Assembly: GCA_001920415.1 (NCBI GenBank)
Contig: MNJR01000005.1
Coordinates: forward strand, 1 to 64,000
Origin: Acidobacteria bacterium 13_1_20CM_3_53_8
GTDB taxonomy: Bacteria; Acidobacteriota; Blastocatellia; Pyrinomonadales; Pyrinomonadaceae
Direction of reading: 5' to 3'
DNA: 64,000 nt
The position numbers and the translations under genes were made by a program. Within the stretch, counting starts at the first letter, position 1. Every line of letters starts with the position of its first letter. Below are positions 25,310 through 35,275 of this stretch, one piece after another. The notes under the pieces were generated by a model, which ran no database searches, was not told the DNA's origin, and saw only the letters and a list, made by a program, of their open reading frames with translations.

Positions 25310-25729
25310 ATGCAGAATGAATACGAGTCTAGACGGCGGCGAGGTGGCGGCGGTAGTGACGCCATCACCAAGCTTTCTTTCCTGCTCATAGGCGGCGGCA
25401 TAGGCGCCATCCTTGCGCTGCTTTTCGCCCCGAAGTCGGGTGAAGAGTTGCGGCAGGACATAGCGGACGCCACACGCAAGAGCGTTGACAGCGCGCGCGA
25501 CACTGCCAGCGAGATTGGCACACGCGCTGGCGAATACTACGATGCTACGCGCGGCAAGGCTGGCGAGTTGGCCCAAACTGCGCGCGAGGCTGCCACACGT
25601 AGAACCGGCACGATCTCCGCCGCCATTGAAGCAGGAAAGCAGGCATACCGCGACGAGAAACGCAAGACGGAGCTATCGGGTCGCACAGACATAGCGCCGA
25701 CCTATTACGAGGAAGAACCGCAAGGGTAA
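25310..25729 (+). CDS. YtxH-domain protein
   Basis: The start is ATG at 25310 (AGAAGGA upstream); the longer frame from 25226 is not supported. The 139-residue protein has a Gly/Arg-rich N-terminus and one transmembrane helix (KLSFLLIGGGIGAILALLFAP). The YtxH motif KSGEELRQDIADATRKSVDS follows, then Ala/Arg-rich helices (DTASEIGTRAGEYYDATRGK, AAIEAGKQAYRDEKRK). YtxH proteins are small, stress-linked membrane-associated proteins of unclear mechanism. It precedes a DUF948-like membrane protein, a pairing commonly seen in Gram-negative and Gram-positive genomes. Confidence 0.85.
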   Translation: MQNEYESRRRRGGGGSDAITKLSFLLIGGGIGAILALLFAPKSGEELRQDIADATRKSVDSARDTASEIGTRAGEYYDATRGKAGELAQTAREAATRRTGTISAAIEAGKQAYRDEKRKTELSGRTDIAPTYYEEEPQG

Positions 25730-25732
25730 ACC

Positions 25733-25850
25733 GATTTTGGATTTTAGATTTTGGATTTTGGATTAAGTCTTTTGGTGAAGTCGAACTTTTGAATCCAAAG
25801 TTCAGGATGGTAGCTGCGCCAATCTAAAATCCAAAATCTAAAATCCAAAA
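25733..25850. repeat. Palindromic repeat, 'gattttggattttaga' word type
   Basis: The left arm is gattttggattttagatttt and onward (25733-25765). The right arm is aatctaaaatccaaaatcta and onward (25821-25850), ending one base into the ATG of the next gene (aaaATG). It fills the entire gap between two genes that appear functionally paired. Confidence 0.87.
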
Positions 25851-26410
25851 TGAGCACAAGCGATCCTACATTCTGGATCATGTTGACGACGATAATCACG
25901 GCGTTCTCTTTTATGATGATCGCGGTGGCTATGGTGGCGATTGCCGTCTTCGTCAACCGCGCCGTCAAAACCGTCTCGCGTCTTGAAGAGCGGCTTGAAC
26001 CGCTGGTTGATCGTGTGACAGTTCTAAGCGACCAGGGCAAGCAGATAGCAGCACAGGGCAAAGAGATAGCCGAGCAGTTCACAACCGTTTCGGGTCATCT
26101 CTCTACGGCAACTATGCACTTCTCCGAATCGCTCGCTCTAGTCAAAGACGAGGTGCGCGAGTTAAAAGCTCTGGTGAGCGATACAGCCACGACTACGCGC
26201 GACAAAGTGGAACTCGTCAGCCGCACGATTGATCGCACGGAGCGGCAGTTTTCTGCCACAACAGCCTTCATTCAATACAAGGTGCTTGAGCCTGCGCGCG
26301 AACTGGCGGCGATTATGGCGGGCGTTCGACGCGGGCTTGAAGTCCTCTTCGCCCCCTCGCCGAAGCCCATTAACCAGACTTACGGAGAAGACGAGATGTT
26401 CATAGGCTGA
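25850..26410 (+). CDS. DUF948-like membrane protein with coiled coil
   Basis: A 186-residue protein with one N-terminal transmembrane helix (FWIMLTTIITAFSFMMIAVA, extending to VAIAVFVN). A long amphipathic coiled coil follows (RLEERLEPLVDRVTVLSDQG, KEIAEQFTTVSGHLSTATMH, VKDEVRELKALVSDTATTTR). The architecture matches DUF948 proteins that sit beside YtxH genes. They are thought to organise membrane-proximal stress structures, with function unknown. The start codon abuts the palindrome, so its ribosome site must lie inside repeat sequence (no clear GGAGG); translation may be weak or coupled. Confidence 0.75.
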   Translation: MSTSDPTFWIMLTTIITAFSFMMIAVAMVAIAVFVNRAVKTVSRLEERLEPLVDRVTVLSDQGKQIAAQGKEIAEQFTTVSGHLSTATMHFSESLALVKDEVRELKALVSDTATTTRDKVELVSRTIDRTERQFSATTAFIQYKVLEPARELAAIMAGVRRGLEVLFAPSPKPINQTYGEDEMFIG

Positions 26411-26440
26411 AGTTTTCTGAACATCCGAGGCGATTGAAAA

Positions 26441-26491
26441 GCCCGAACCGATCTTCTCCAAACGGAAAGACGGTTCGGGCAAAATATTTTT
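26441..26491 (+). terminator. Rho-independent terminator
   Basis: The stem GCCCGAACCG (26441-26450) / CGGTTCGGGC (26471-26480) is followed by AAAATATTTTT, 30 bp after the DUF948-like stop. Confidence 0.85.
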
Positions 26492-26493
26492 AA

Positions 26494-26585
26494 GAAGGGG
26501 AAAAAGGGGAAATGGGGAAAAGGGGAAAAGGTTGTTAAGTGTCTTCCCTTTCCCCTTTTGCCCGTTTCCCCTTTTTCCCCTTTGC
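26494..26585. repeat. Palindromic repeat, 'ggggaaaaggggaaa' word type
   Basis: The left arm is gaaggggaaaaaggggaaat and onward (26494-26530). The right arm is ttccctttccccttttgccc and onward (26544-26585). It lies in the promoter-side region of ileS. Confidence 0.85.
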
Positions 26586-26628
26586 CGCTAATATTGATCT
26601 CTTGAGTAGAAACGGAAAGTGAAACGTT

Positions 26629-29600
26629 ATGTCAACGGAAACGCCGCTTGAGCTTAAAAAGACTATAAATCTGCCGAAGACCAATTTCGGCCAGAAGGCC
26701 AACCTGGGCCAGATGGAACCCGCGCGATTGAAGAAGTGGACTGAGATGAATCTCTACGGGATGATTCGACGCGCGCGTGAAGGCGCACCTTTGTTCATAT
26801 TGCACGACGGGCCGCCTTATGCAAACGCAGACATTCACATAGGCACGGCGCTCAATAAAATCCTGAAAGATTTCGTTGTGAAGTCGCGTACGATGCTTGG
26901 CTTCGATGCGCCGTATGTTCCGGGCTACGATTGTCACGGGTTGCCGATTGAGCTTTACGTTGACAAAAAATTGGGCGCGAAGAAGGCCAACATGCCTGCG
27001 GTGAGCATACGCCGAGCGTGTCGTGAGCACGCTGCCGATGCGCTCAAAAGACAGACCAGAGATTTTCAGAGATTGGGTATTCTTGGCCTATGGGAGAACC
27101 CTTATCTAACTATGTCCAACTCTTACGAGGCGGAGACCGCGCGGCTCTTCGGTCGGTTCATAGAGCGCGGCTACGTTTACAAGGGCGCGCGTCCCGTCTA
27201 CTGGTGCATACACGACCAGACTGCGTTAGCAGAAGCAGAGGTCGAGTATAGAGAACACACAAGTCCGTCTGTTTATGTGAAATTTCCTTTCAGTGGAGAC
27301 CCCGCGCAGATTGATGAAGCACTTGCTGGCCGAAAAGTCTTCTTCCTAATCTGGACGACTACGCCTTGGACGCTGCCCGCTAATCTGGGAATAGCAGTCA
27401 ACCCGAACTTTGAGTATGCAGCGATTGATAATGGCGACGAGGTTTATATTGTCGCCATTGAGCTAGCAACCGACGTGATGAGAAAATGCGGCATTGGCAA
27501 AGTGTTCCCGCAGGCTTTTGACCCGCCTAATGATGCCGGGGTAGTCCATTCTGTACTTGCGCGCTTCCCCGGCTCAAAGCTTGACCGTCTTGAATGTCGC
27601 CACGCATGGCTAGACCGTCCTTCTCTCCTGATGCTTGGCGAGCACGTGACGCTGGGCGGTGAGGCTGATGCGGAAACTGAGTTGGATGTTAAGGAGGCGC
27701 GCGACAAGAAAGCTACGGGAAAGGCTGGGACAGGTTTAGTTCACACAGCGCCGGGTCATGGGCATGACGACTTTGTGATTGGCAAACAGTACGGGCTTGA
27801 GATTTATTGTCCGGTTGATAACGCCGGAAGATTCACGCCCGACGTTGAATACTTCGCGGGCGAAGGTGTGTTTGAAGCTAATCCGAAGATTGTAGAGTTC
27901 ATGCGCGAGCGCGGCGTGCTGCTCTTTTCGGAAAACTACGAGCATCGCTATCCGCACTGCTGGCGCTGCAAGAATCCTGTCATCTTCCGCGCCACTCCGC
28001 AGTGGTTCATAGCTATGGACAGCGCTGCGACGAAGGAAGCAAGCCAACCGGAGTTGGATGAAGACGGTCGCGTTCGCAGCAACTACACGGAGAATTTTAC
28101 GGACAGCGAAGTCGGAGTTTCTTTGCGCGAGGCTGCGCTGCATGAGATAGAGCGTGTTGAATGGATTCCCGCATGGGGCTTCGACCGTATGCGTAACATG
28201 CTAAAGGGAAGACCAGATTGGTGCGTGTCGCGCCAGCGCGTTTGGGGCGTGCCGATTCCTGCCTTCTACTGCAATGCGTGTAACGAAGCCGTAGCCGACA
28301 AGGGAATAGTCAATCACGTCGCAGACATTTTCGAGAAAGAATCTGCCGACGCATGGTATGCGAAAGATGCGCGCGATCTCTTGCCGGAAAATTTCAAGTG
28401 CCCGAAGTGTGGGGGCGAGGAATTTAGCAAAGAGACGGATATTCTTGATGTCTGGTTCGATAGCGGATCAAGCTGGGCAGCAACATGGAAAGAGTATTTC
28501 GCGGAAAAATTTGGCGAGTGGCAGCAGGCGGACGTTTACATGGAAGGCGGCGATCAATATCGCGGCTGGTTCAACTCTTCTCTGATGGTGAGCCTTGCGG
28601 CGCATGACCGCGCGCCTTACAAGGCAGTCGTAACGCACGGCTGGACTGTTGACGCGCAGGGCAAGGCCATGCATAAGTCGCTCGGCAACGCTGTCGCCCC
28701 CGAAGAGGTAATCAAAGAGAGCGGCGCTGAGATTCTACGTTTGTGGTGCGCCTCGACCGATTACCACGAAGACATGCGCGTCGCGCCTGAGATATTGCAG
28801 CGCATCACGGATGGCTACCGCAAGCTTCGCAACACTGCGCGGTTTGCGCTCGGCAATCTTCACGGATTCGAGCCAGCGCGCGATAGTGTTGCGGAAGATG
28901 AGATGCTTGAGATAGATCGTTGGGCTTTGGCAGAGCTTGATGAAGTGGTTGCTCTAGTGCGTGCAGCTTACAAGGCTTATGAGTTTCACGCGGTCTTCCA
29001 TAGACTCTATAACTTCTGCACTGTAGCGCTATCAGCGCGCTACTTCGACATTATCAAGGACAGGCTCTACACTTTCGCGCCGCGAAATATAGCGCGACGG
29101 TCTGCTCAGACTGTACTCTACAAAATCGCGGACGCGCTCGCACGACTTCTTGCTCCCGTCTTAGTCTTCACTGCTGATGAAATATGGGAGAACTTGCCGC
29201 AGGTGGGCGGCGGTGATGAAGCTCCGTCGTCGGTTCACCTTGCGACTTTTCCAGAATCAACGAACGTGCAGGATATGGAATTGAGAACGCGCTGGGCATT
29301 ATTGTTTAGGCTTCGTGATGAAGTCTTAGCTAAACTTGAAGAGGCCAGAGCTGCTAAAGTTATTGGCTCATCCCTTGAGGCAAAAGTTAGGATTAGGCCT
29401 AGTGCTCTTGTAAGGAAGACGCTCGAAAAGTACAAAGACGACTTGCGATATATTTTCATCGTATCTCAGGTTGAATTGAGAGAATGGATGGATGAGCCAG
29501 AAGTCCATTCATTAATATTTGAAGACATTCAAGTAGAACGGGCAGAAGGCGAGAAGTGCGAGCGTTGCTGGAATTACTCTGTTCATGTTGGCGAATCTGA

Positions 29601-29670
29601 ACGCTATCCTGCTGTGTGCGAGCGTTGTGTCGAAGCGTTGCGAGAGATAGAGGAAGGGGCTGCGGCGTGA
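26629..29670 (+). CDS. ileS: Isoleucyl-tRNA synthetase
   Basis: A 1013-residue class I synthetase that charges tRNA-Ile. Landmarks are [20 protein letters not shown] (ATP-binding HIGH motif, reading HIGT), [13 protein letters not shown], the editing-domain entry [58 protein letters not shown] (KMSKS equivalent, MHKS), an anticodon-binding domain ([16 protein letters not shown]) and the C-terminal zinc finger [11 protein letters not shown]...CERC. Length and order match bacterial IleS. It is the first gene of an overlapping ileS-lspA unit, a conserved bacterial pairing. Confidence 0.97.
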   Translation: MSTETPLELKKTINLPKTNFGQKANLGQMEPARLKKWTEMNLYGMIRRAREGAPLFILHDGPPYANADIHIGTALNKILKDFVVKSRTMLGFDAPYVPGYDCHGLPIELYVDKKLGAKKANMPAVSIRRACREHAADALKRQTRDFQRLGILGLWENPYLTMSNSYEAETARLFGRFIERGYVYKGARPVYWCIHDQTALAEAEVEYREHTSPSVYVKFPFSGDPAQIDEALAGRKVFFLIWTTTPWTLPANLGIAVNPNFEYAAIDNGDEVYIVAIELATDVMRKCGIGKVFPQAFDPPNDAGVVHSVLARFPGSKLDRLECRHAWLDRPSLLMLGEHVTLGGEADAETELDVKEARDKKATGKAGTGLVHTAPGHGHDDFVIGKQYGLEIYCPVDNAGRFTPDVEYFAGEGVFEANPKIVEFMRERGVLLFSENYEHRYPHCWRCKNPVIFRATPQWFIAMDSAATKEASQPELDEDGRVRSNYTENFTDSEVGVSLREAALHEIERVEWIPAWGFDRMRNMLKGRPDWCVSRQRVWGVPIPAFYCNACNEAVADKGIVNHVADIFEKESADAWYAKDARDLLPENFKCPKCGGEEFSKETDILDVWFDSGSSWAATWKEYFAEKFGEWQQADVYMEGGDQYRGWFNSSLMVSLAAHDRAPYKAVVTHGWTVDAQGKAMHKSLGNAVAPEEVIKESGAEILRLWCASTDYHEDMRVAPEILQRITDGYRKLRNTARFALGNLHGFEPARDSVAEDEMLEIDRWALAELDEVVALVRAAYKAYEFHAVFHRLYNFCTVALSARYFDIIKDRLYTFAPRNIARRSAQTVLYKIADALARLLAPVLVFTADEIWENLPQVGGGDEAPSSVHLATFPESTNVQDMELRTRWALLFRLRDEVLAKLEEARAAKVIGSSLEAKVRIRPSALVRKTLEKYKDDLRYIFIVSQVELREWMDEPEVHSLIFEDIQVERAEGEKCERCWNYSVHVGESERYPAVCERCVEALREIEEGAAA

Positions 29671-30188
29671 AGAGAAATGATCTGGGCTGGCGCGCGGCAT
29701 ATCTGGTTGCGGCTGCGGCTGTTTTCCTGATGGATCAGGCGACGAAGGCTTGGGCTGTTCGCGCGCTCAGGTACGGTGACGAGAGAACTGTAATCAGCGG
29801 CGTTCTGGATTTCGTTTACGCGCATAATCCCGGCATTGCCTTCGGACAGTTGCAGGAGACGGGCGCGTTCGGTCGCTGGTTCTTCGTGGCGCTGGCAGGG
29901 ATGGCTGCGCTCGCCGTGCTCTACTATTTTTTCAGAACGCCGCGTTCGGACGACCGAGTGTTGGGCGCGTGCGCGCTCCTTCTGGCAGGCATTACGGGCA
30001 ACATGACGGATCGTGTGCGCTTGGGCTACGTGATTGATTTCATAATGCTGCACGCAGGGCAATATCACTGGCCCACATTCAACGTTGCGGATGCAAGCAT
30101 CTGCGCGGGCGCGGCGCTGCTCGCGTATGATCTATTTTTTGAAGGAAGAAAAAGAAAGTCTGGAGTCGAGAGTCTGGAGCCTGATTGA
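29667..30188 (+). CDS. lspA: Prolipoprotein signal peptidase II
   Basis: The start is GTG at 29667, overlapping the ileS stop (GTGA), giving 173 residues. Four membrane helices are predicted ([75 protein letters not shown]). The catalytic aspartates lie in [16 protein letters not shown] and FNVADASI, with NPGIAFGQL as the conserved N-terminal loop. LspA removes lipoprotein signal peptides after Lgt modification; lgt is the next gene. The last residues ([12 protein letters not shown]) run into a palindrome, which provides the TGA. Confidence 0.95.
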   Translation: MKRNDLGWRAAYLVAAAAVFLMDQATKAWAVRALRYGDERTVISGVLDFVYAHNPGIAFGQLQETGAFGRWFFVALAGMAALAVLYYFFRTPRSDDRVLGACALLLAGITGNMTDRVRLGYVIDFIMLHAGQYHWPTFNVADASICAGAALLAYDLFFEGRKRKSGVESLEPD

Positions 30189-30311
30189 TTTTGGATTTTA
30201 GATTTTGGATTTTGGATTGGAGTGATGCATCAAGCTTGAGTAATTGAATCTCATGTTGATAGCCACTCAATCACTTAATCCAAAATCCAAAATCTAAAAT
30301 CCAAAATCAAT
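30184..30311. repeat. Palindromic repeat, 'gattttggattttaga' word type
   Basis: The left arm (30184-30219) is gattgattttggattttaga and onward. The right arm (30276-30311) is aatccaaaatccaaaatcta and onward. The lspA stop codon TGA is in the left arm. It separates lspA from lgt. Confidence 0.87.
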
Positions 30312-30325
30312 AAGACTGCTTTTTT

Positions 30326-31159
30326 ATGTATCCCGAATTATTTCACATAGGCAATTTTCCAGTAAACACTTACGGCGTGCTGCTGGCGCTGGCGTTTCTG
30401 TCTGCGCTGCTTATAGCTGCGCGCCTCGCTCATAGAGACGGCTTGCCGCGCGAGCGCGTTTACGATCTGGGGTTATGGATGCTGCTTGCTGCGCTCGTTG
30501 GCTCGAAAGTTCTGATGCTGTGGACTGAGCCTCTGTACCGAGAGCACCCGCTGCAACTCATCTCGCTGGATTTCCTGCGTTCGGGCGGAGTCTTTTATGG
30601 CGGATTCATTGGCGCAGTGACGGTTGGATATTTTCTGATATGCCATTACGGTCTCCCTTGGTGGAAGACCGCTGACGCATTCGCGCCGGGCATTGCGTTG
30701 GGACAGGCAATAGGGCGACAGGGATGCTTCGCCGCCGGATGTTGTTGGGGCAAGCCAACGACAATGCCCTGGGGCGTGAAGTTCACGGAACTAGGCCACG
30801 AGATAACGGGAGTGCCTGTTGACGCCCGGCTTCACCCCACGCAGCTTTACGAATCCTTCGCAACGCTCTTGATCTTCTTCTTCCTGCTCTGGCTTCATCG
30901 CAAGAAACGTTTCAGCGGACAGGTCATACTTTTTTACGCAATTCTCTATTCAATCGCGCGCTTCACAATAGAATTCTTCCGGGACGACCCGCGCGGAGAT
31001 ATTCTTGGACTGACCAGCCTGACAGCTCTTTCCACTTCGCAGATCATCAGTCTCATCGTCGGCATCGCCGCCATCGTTATCCTCGTCGTACGCTGGCGTC
31101 GCGCGAGTGAAGCGAAGCCGGAAGGGATTTCTTCAACCCGGTCGCACGCGCGCGCATGA
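30326..31159 (+). CDS. lgt: Prolipoprotein diacylglyceryl transferase
   Basis: A 277-residue polytopic membrane enzyme that moves diacylglycerol from phosphatidylglycerol to the lipobox cysteine. Features are the N-terminal GNFPVNTYGVLLALAFLSAL, the LRSGGVFYGGFIGAVTVGYF segment, the catalytic-loop signature FAPGIALGQAIGRQGCFAAG followed by CCWG, and HPTQLYESFATLLIFFFLL. Seven hydrophobic segments are visible. The CFAAGCCWG form replaces the NF(I/F)NGE of proteobacterial Lgt, as in several other phyla. It overlaps rluD by 4 nt (ATGA). Confidence 0.95.
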   Translation: MYPELFHIGNFPVNTYGVLLALAFLSALLIAARLAHRDGLPRERVYDLGLWMLLAALVGSKVLMLWTEPLYREHPLQLISLDFLRSGGVFYGGFIGAVTVGYFLICHYGLPWWKTADAFAPGIALGQAIGRQGCFAAGCCWGKPTTMPWGVKFTELGHEITGVPVDARLHPTQLYESFATLLIFFFLLWLHRKKRFSGQVILFYAILYSIARFTIEFFRDDPRGDILGLTSLTALSTSQIISLIVGIAAIVILVVRWRRASEAKPEGISSTRSHARA

Positions 31160-32202
31160 GCGAAGATGCTTCAGAAATCGGCACGGGAGCGACGGAGCAG
31201 GAAACAGAGTTGCTTCAGTTTCGGATTCCCGATTTGGAAGCAGGCGCGCGTCTTGATGCTTACCTCGCCGCGAAGATTTCAGAGCGCAGCCGCTCCAGCA
31301 TTCAGCGATTAATCGAAGACGGCGATGTGCTTGTAAACGACCGCGCGGCGAAATCTTCTTACAAGCTGCGCGCTGGCGACCGAGTAGAAGTCGAACTAGC
31401 GCCGCCTCCGCCAACCTCTTTCACGCCTGAAAACATTCCGCTCGACATTGTTTACGAAGACGACGCAATCGTAGTCATCAACAAGCCCGCAGGCATGATT
31501 GTTCATCCTGCGGCTGGAGTTCATTCAGGAACATTGGCGAACGCGCTCGCTTTCAGATTTCGGAATACAGATTTCAGATTGCGTAATGAAAATGATTTCT
31601 CAAATCCGCATTCCGCATTCCGAAATCCGCAATCTATACGCCCCGGCATCGTTCATCGTTTAGACAAAGATACTTCCGGGCTGATAGTCGTAGCTAAGAC
31701 CGAAGAAGCTCATGAGAAGCTCGCGGATCAGTTTCGTGCGCGCGAGGTTTTCAAGTCTTACGTCGCGCTGGTTCACGGGAGAGTTGAAAAAGATAGCGGC
31801 TCGATAGATCAACACATAGCACGCGACCCACGAATGCGCACGCGCATGGCCGTAGTGCGTGGAGGTCGCGCGGCGCTTTCGCTCTATCGTGTGCGAAAGC
31901 GTTACGAGAGATTCACTCTGCTCGATGTTGAAATAAAGACTGGCCGCACGCACCAGATTCGTGTTCATCTGGCTTGGTTGAAACATCCTGTGGTTGGCGA
32001 CGAAGTTTACGGCGGCGGGCGCGATAAGACTGTGCCTGATGTGCAGGTGCGCGCTCGAATAGCAAAACTCAAACGGCAGTTCCTTCATGCCGAACAGCTT
32101 GGCTTTCGTCATCCTGTGACGGACGAGGCGTTGCGTTTTACCGCTCCGCTGCCACAAGAGCTTTCGGAATTTCTCGAAAAATTAGAAGTAGGACAAAGAT
32201 GA
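31156..32202 (+). CDS. rluD: RluD-type 23S rRNA pseudouridine synthase with in-frame repeat insert
   Basis: A 348-residue RluA/RluD-family enzyme: an N-terminal S4 domain (ARLDAYLAAKISERSRSSIQ, LVNDRAAKSSYKLRAGDRVE), then LDIVYEDDAIVVINKPAGMI, the catalytic HRLDKDTSGL motif (Asp in RLD) and KTGRTHQIRVHLAWLKHPVV. RluD makes pseudouridines in helix 69 of 23S rRNA. The loop between LANALAF and RPGIVHRLDKD, normally short, is lengthened by residues encoded by a palindromic repeat (31552-31636; RFRNTDFRLRNENDF and onward). Reading frame and catalytic core are intact, so activity is probably retained. Confidence 0.92.
   Translation: MSEDASEIGTGATEQETELLQFRIPDLEAGARLDAYLAAKISERSRSSIQRLIEDGDVLVNDRAAKSSYKLRAGDRVEVELAPPPPTSFTPENIPLDIVYEDDAIVVINKPAGMIVHPAAGVHSGTLANALAFRFRNTDFRLRNENDFSNPHSAFRNPQSIRPGIVHRLDKDTSGLIVVAKTEEAHEKLADQFRAREVFKSYVALVHGRVEKDSGSIDQHIARDPRMRTRMAVVRGGRAALSLYRVRKRYERFTLLDVEIKTGRTHQIRVHLAWLKHPVVGDEVYGGGRDKTVPDVQVRARIAKLKRQFLHAEQLGFRHPVTDEALRFTAPLPQELSEFLEKLEVGQR
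31552..31636. repeat. Palindromic repeat inside rluD, 'tttcagattgcg/cgcaatct' type
   Basis: The left arm (31552-31583) is ttcagatttcggaatacaga and onward. The right arm (31601-31636) is aaatccgcattccgcattcc and onward. It shares the words aaatccgc and attccgca with the intergenic palindrome at 32297-32417 and is carried in frame inside an essential-type RNA modification gene. Confidence 0.82.
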
Positions 32203-32296
32203 TTAAATCACTGTGTGTGGAGTTCGACCTTGCGCACAAGCTCTATGAAGCGCGGGTCTGAGCGTATGGGATCAATCATGGGATCAATTTTAAGGA

Positions 32297-32417
32297 GCGG
32301 AATGCGGATTTAAGAGAAGAATGGAATTCTTTAATCTGGGATTTCAAATCTGAAATCTCTAATTTGAAATCTTAAATCTGAGCTTTCCAATCCGAAATCC
32401 GAAATCCGCATTCCGCA
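32297..32417. repeat. Palindromic repeat, 'gcggaatgcggattt' arms
   Basis: The outer arms GCGGAATGCGGATTT (32297-32311) and AAATCCGCATTCCGC (32403-32417) are exact inverses. The interior is made of aaatctgaaatctc-type words. It sits between the convergent rluD and Ser/Thr kinase genes. Confidence 0.85.
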
Positions 32418-32422
32418 ATACT

Positions 32423-34930
32423 CTAGGCGTTGCGATCAAAGCGATGCAATAATTCTTGGAAACGAGCGTCCGAGCGCAAAGTGTCGAACATTGGTTCGAT
32501 TCTAATCAACACCAGACCCGGATGACGACTGTCGTAGGCTTTGTTGAGCCATTCGATTGCTTTGTCACGGTCACCGAGTCCTGTGTAAACGGTCGCTATG
32601 TAGAGCGGCGAGACGTAGCGTTGCTGCGATTCGTTTAGCAAGCCAGCCAGAATCTTCTGCGCGTCGGCGCGTCGCCCCGACTGTGCATAGGCATTAGCTA
32701 GCGCGGCTTCAGCTTCAAGATTATCGCCGGGAGCGCTGACCAACCTCTGAAATTCTGTAATGGCCTCGTTGTACATCTTCTTCTGTGCATAAGCCTTTCC
32801 CAAGTAGAAGTGCGCTATGTAGAAGTTCGGGTCAATTTCAAGCGTGCGCCTGTACTGTTCTATAGCCCCGTCGTAGTCGTGAGAAAAATATAGATAGAGT
32901 CCAGAGTTCGCGCCTATGATGAGCGAGAGCGGGTCTAGCTGCTGCGCACGCTTTATCTCTTCGCGCGCCTCGTCGTAGCGACCCATCTGCATCAGGTAGG
33001 ATGCGTACCATTGATGTGCCGTAGGATAGTTCGGGTTTAGGTTGAGAGCCTGTTTGAAATCGCTCTCCGCGCCTGTCCAGTCCCAGTCGTAAGCCAGCTT
33101 GATAAAGGCGCGCGAGGTGTAAGCTTCCGCAAGCTCATGATCCAACTCGATTGCTTTCCCGGCAGCAGCTTTAGCTTTCGGCATGGCATCGTTAGGCGAG
33201 ACCGCGCCGATGTCTGCCAGAAGCGCGTAAGAATCTGCCATACCCGAATAGGCCAGCGCGTAAGAAGGATCAACGCGAATCGCGTCCTGAAAATTTTTTA
33301 TGCCTGTCTTCAAACTCTCTTCATCGCGCTTGTTCCAGAAATAGCGACCTTTCAAATAGAGTTGATAAGCCTCAGGATTATCCGTGTAGCGTTTGGTCAC
33401 GCGGCGCGCGTCTTCGCCTGTCAGTTTCAATCTAAGCTTTTCGGAAATCTTCCATGCTATGTCGTTCTGCACGGCTATGATGTCGGAAAAATTTCGATTG
33501 TACTGCTCGCCCCAGAGTTGCGAGCCGTCCGAGACATCCACCAACTCTGTCTTGACTATTAGACTATCGCCAATCTGCTCGACCGTGCCCGTGACTATAG
33601 CGCCGACGCCTAGCTTTCGCCCGACATCAAGCGGGTCAACAGGCTTCCCCTTGTAGCGGAAGACTGCGCTGCGCGACATCACTTTGAGCTTTGGAAGTTG
33701 AGAGAGCGAGTTGATGATGCTCTCCGTTATGCCGTCTGAAAGATAATCGGCGCTCGGATTATCGCTCGCGTTGACGAAAGGCAGAACGGCGACAGACGTG
33801 ATGGCTCTGGTCTGGCGCGAGTAGAAGTAGATGGAAGCGGCAGCCACAGCAAGCACGGCTGCGGCTGCAATAACTATGGGCCAATAACGCTTTCTCCTGG
33901 CGGGCAGCGCTTCACCGCTCGCAGCAGTTTGCGCGGCGCTAATCTCGCTCGTGCGCGCGAACGGCTCTCTGGTTGAGCCAGCAGAACTGTGAAGTGTTGC
34001 GCCGCCGCTTCTGTGAATTGCTTCCAGCACACCCGGCTCGATTGAAGAGCGCGAAAGATGAATCTCGAACTCAAGCTCCTTCTTCAACTGTTTGAGGTCA
34101 ATCAAGAGGTCTTTAACGGTCTGGTATCTTGTCTCTTTATCTTTCGCCAGCGCTTTCCAGATGATTCGCTGCAATTCCTGCGGCGTATCCGGCGCATAAC
34201 GCGCAACGGGCGCAGGCTCGCGTTCCAACAAAGCAGCAAGCACGTCCGATTTGGTCGCGCCGTGAAAGGGAGGCCGCCCCGTCACCATCTCATAGAGAAT
34301 CACACCAAGACTGAAGATGTCTGTGCGCGCATCTATAGGAAGACCGCGCGCCTGCTCTGGCGACATGTAGCCGGTCGTGCCTATGACCGCGCCCGGACTC
34401 GTATCGCTGAAAGCTAGTGTTAAAGCTTCATGGTCGTGCGGCTGCTCTTTCTCCTGCTCTGCTTCTCTTTCAGCGAGCTTCGCAAGGCCGAAGTCCAGAA
34501 CCTTAACGTAACCGTCTGGTCTGAGCATCACGTTCTCTGGCTTTATGTCGCGGTGAATTATTCCTGCGCCGTGCGCGGCTGAGAGCGCAGAGGCAATCTG
34601 AATGCTTATGTCCAGCGCTTCGTCAATCTTCAACTGGCGGTGCGCCGTGTGGCGGCGAAGCGTAGTCCCTTCTATAAATTCGGTAGCAATGAAGTAGGCT
34701 GAATTGTCCTGACCTATTTCGTAAATCGTGAGAATGTTGGGATGATTCAGCGCCAGAAGACCGCGCGCCTCCTGTTTGAAGCGGCGCAGCAGATTCTCGT
34801 CGTTGACGAAATCAAGATGTAGAAGTTTCAGCGCGACCTTACGGTCGTGATGCTTCGTGTCTTCCGCCAGATAGACCTCGCCCATTCCGCCCTTGCCGAG
34901 CTTCTCAAGAATTCGGTAATGCGAGATCAT
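32423..34930 (-). CDS. Ser/Thr protein kinase with FlgO/TolB-like and TPR domains
   Basis: The start is taken as ATG at 34930 (MISHYRILEKLGKGGMGEVY); a TTG at 34951 is possible. About 835 residues. The PknB-type kinase domain (1-270) has KVALKLL, IIHRDIKPENVMLR, VLDFGLAKLAE and TTGYMSPEQARGLP. A linker of about 80 residues leads to one transmembrane helix (YWPIVIAAAAVLAVAAASIY). Outside is a TolB-N/FlgO-like domain (SVAVLPFVNASDNPSADYLS, VGAIVTGTVEQIGDSL), then TPRs (YALAYSGMADSYALLADIG, YPTAHQWYASYLMQMGRYDE) to the C-terminus. It is typical of Acidobacteriota signalling kinases. Signal and substrates are unknown. Confidence 0.9.
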   Translation of the reverse strand: MISHYRILEKLGKGGMGEVYLAEDTKHHDRKVALKLLHLDFVNDENLLRRFKQEARGLLALNHPNILTIYEIGQDNSAYFIATEFIEGTTLRRHTAHRQLKIDEALDISIQIASALSAAHGAGIIHRDIKPENVMLRPDGYVKVLDFGLAKLAEREAEQEKEQPHDHEALTLAFSDTSPGAVIGTTGYMSPEQARGLPIDARTDIFSLGVILYEMVTGRPPFHGATKSDVLAALLEREPAPVARYAPDTPQELQRIIWKALAKDKETRYQTVKDLLIDLKQLKKELEFEIHLSRSSIEPGVLEAIHRSGGATLHSSAGSTREPFARTSEISAAQTAASGEALPARRKRYWPIVIAAAAVLAVAAASIYFYSRQTRAITSVAVLPFVNASDNPSADYLSDGITESIINSLSQLPKLKVMSRSAVFRYKGKPVDPLDVGRKLGVGAIVTGTVEQIGDSLIVKTELVDVSDGSQLWGEQYNRNFSDIIAVQNDIAWKISEKLRLKLTGEDARRVTKRYTDNPEAYQLYLKGRYFWNKRDEESLKTGIKNFQDAIRVDPSYALAYSGMADSYALLADIGAVSPNDAMPKAKAAAGKAIELDHELAEAYTSRAFIKLAYDWDWTGAESDFKQALNLNPNYPTAHQWYASYLMQMGRYDEAREEIKRAQQLDPLSLIIGANSGLYLYFSHDYDGAIEQYRRTLEIDPNFYIAHFYLGKAYAQKKMYNEAITEFQRLVSAPGDNLEAEAALANAYAQSGRRADAQKILAGLLNESQQRYVSPLYIATVYTGLGDRDKAIEWLNKAYDSRHPGLVLIRIEPMFDTLRSDARFQELLHRFDRNA

Positions 34931-35120
34931 CTTCTGGGCCACAGGAATCAACCCCTTGCTCTTCGTGTGATGTTTCGGACTTCGTAGTTAAAGAGCGGCG
35001 CTACTCTTGCGGAAGTTTTCTGAAAGCGGCGCGACCGGCCTTCGAGGGGCGCGCATCCCGTTCACAAAATGCTAGATGACCGACCGTGGCCGCCATTCTA
35101 TCACTGAGCGAGAAAGAGTA

Positions 35121-35275
35121 GAAAGAGAAAGAAGGACGCGGAGACGCGAGTTTGAGACGCGGGGACACGGCGACGCGGCGAAAAAGAGAAAAGCCATTTG
35201 GTTTTATCTCCGCGTCGCCGTGTCCCCGCGTCTCCGCGTCTCAAACTCGCGTCTCCGCGTCCTTCTTTCTCTTTC
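35121..35275. repeat. Long GC-rich palindrome, 'gacgcggagacgcgag' word type
   Basis: The arms of about 60 nt (35121-35180 and 35209-35275) are built of ggacgcggagacgcgagttt words and their complement, with a loop of about 28 nt. It is the largest near-perfect hairpin here. Frames crossing it on both strands are Arg-rich artefacts. It lies between the divergent kinase and VWFA genes. Confidence 0.88.
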
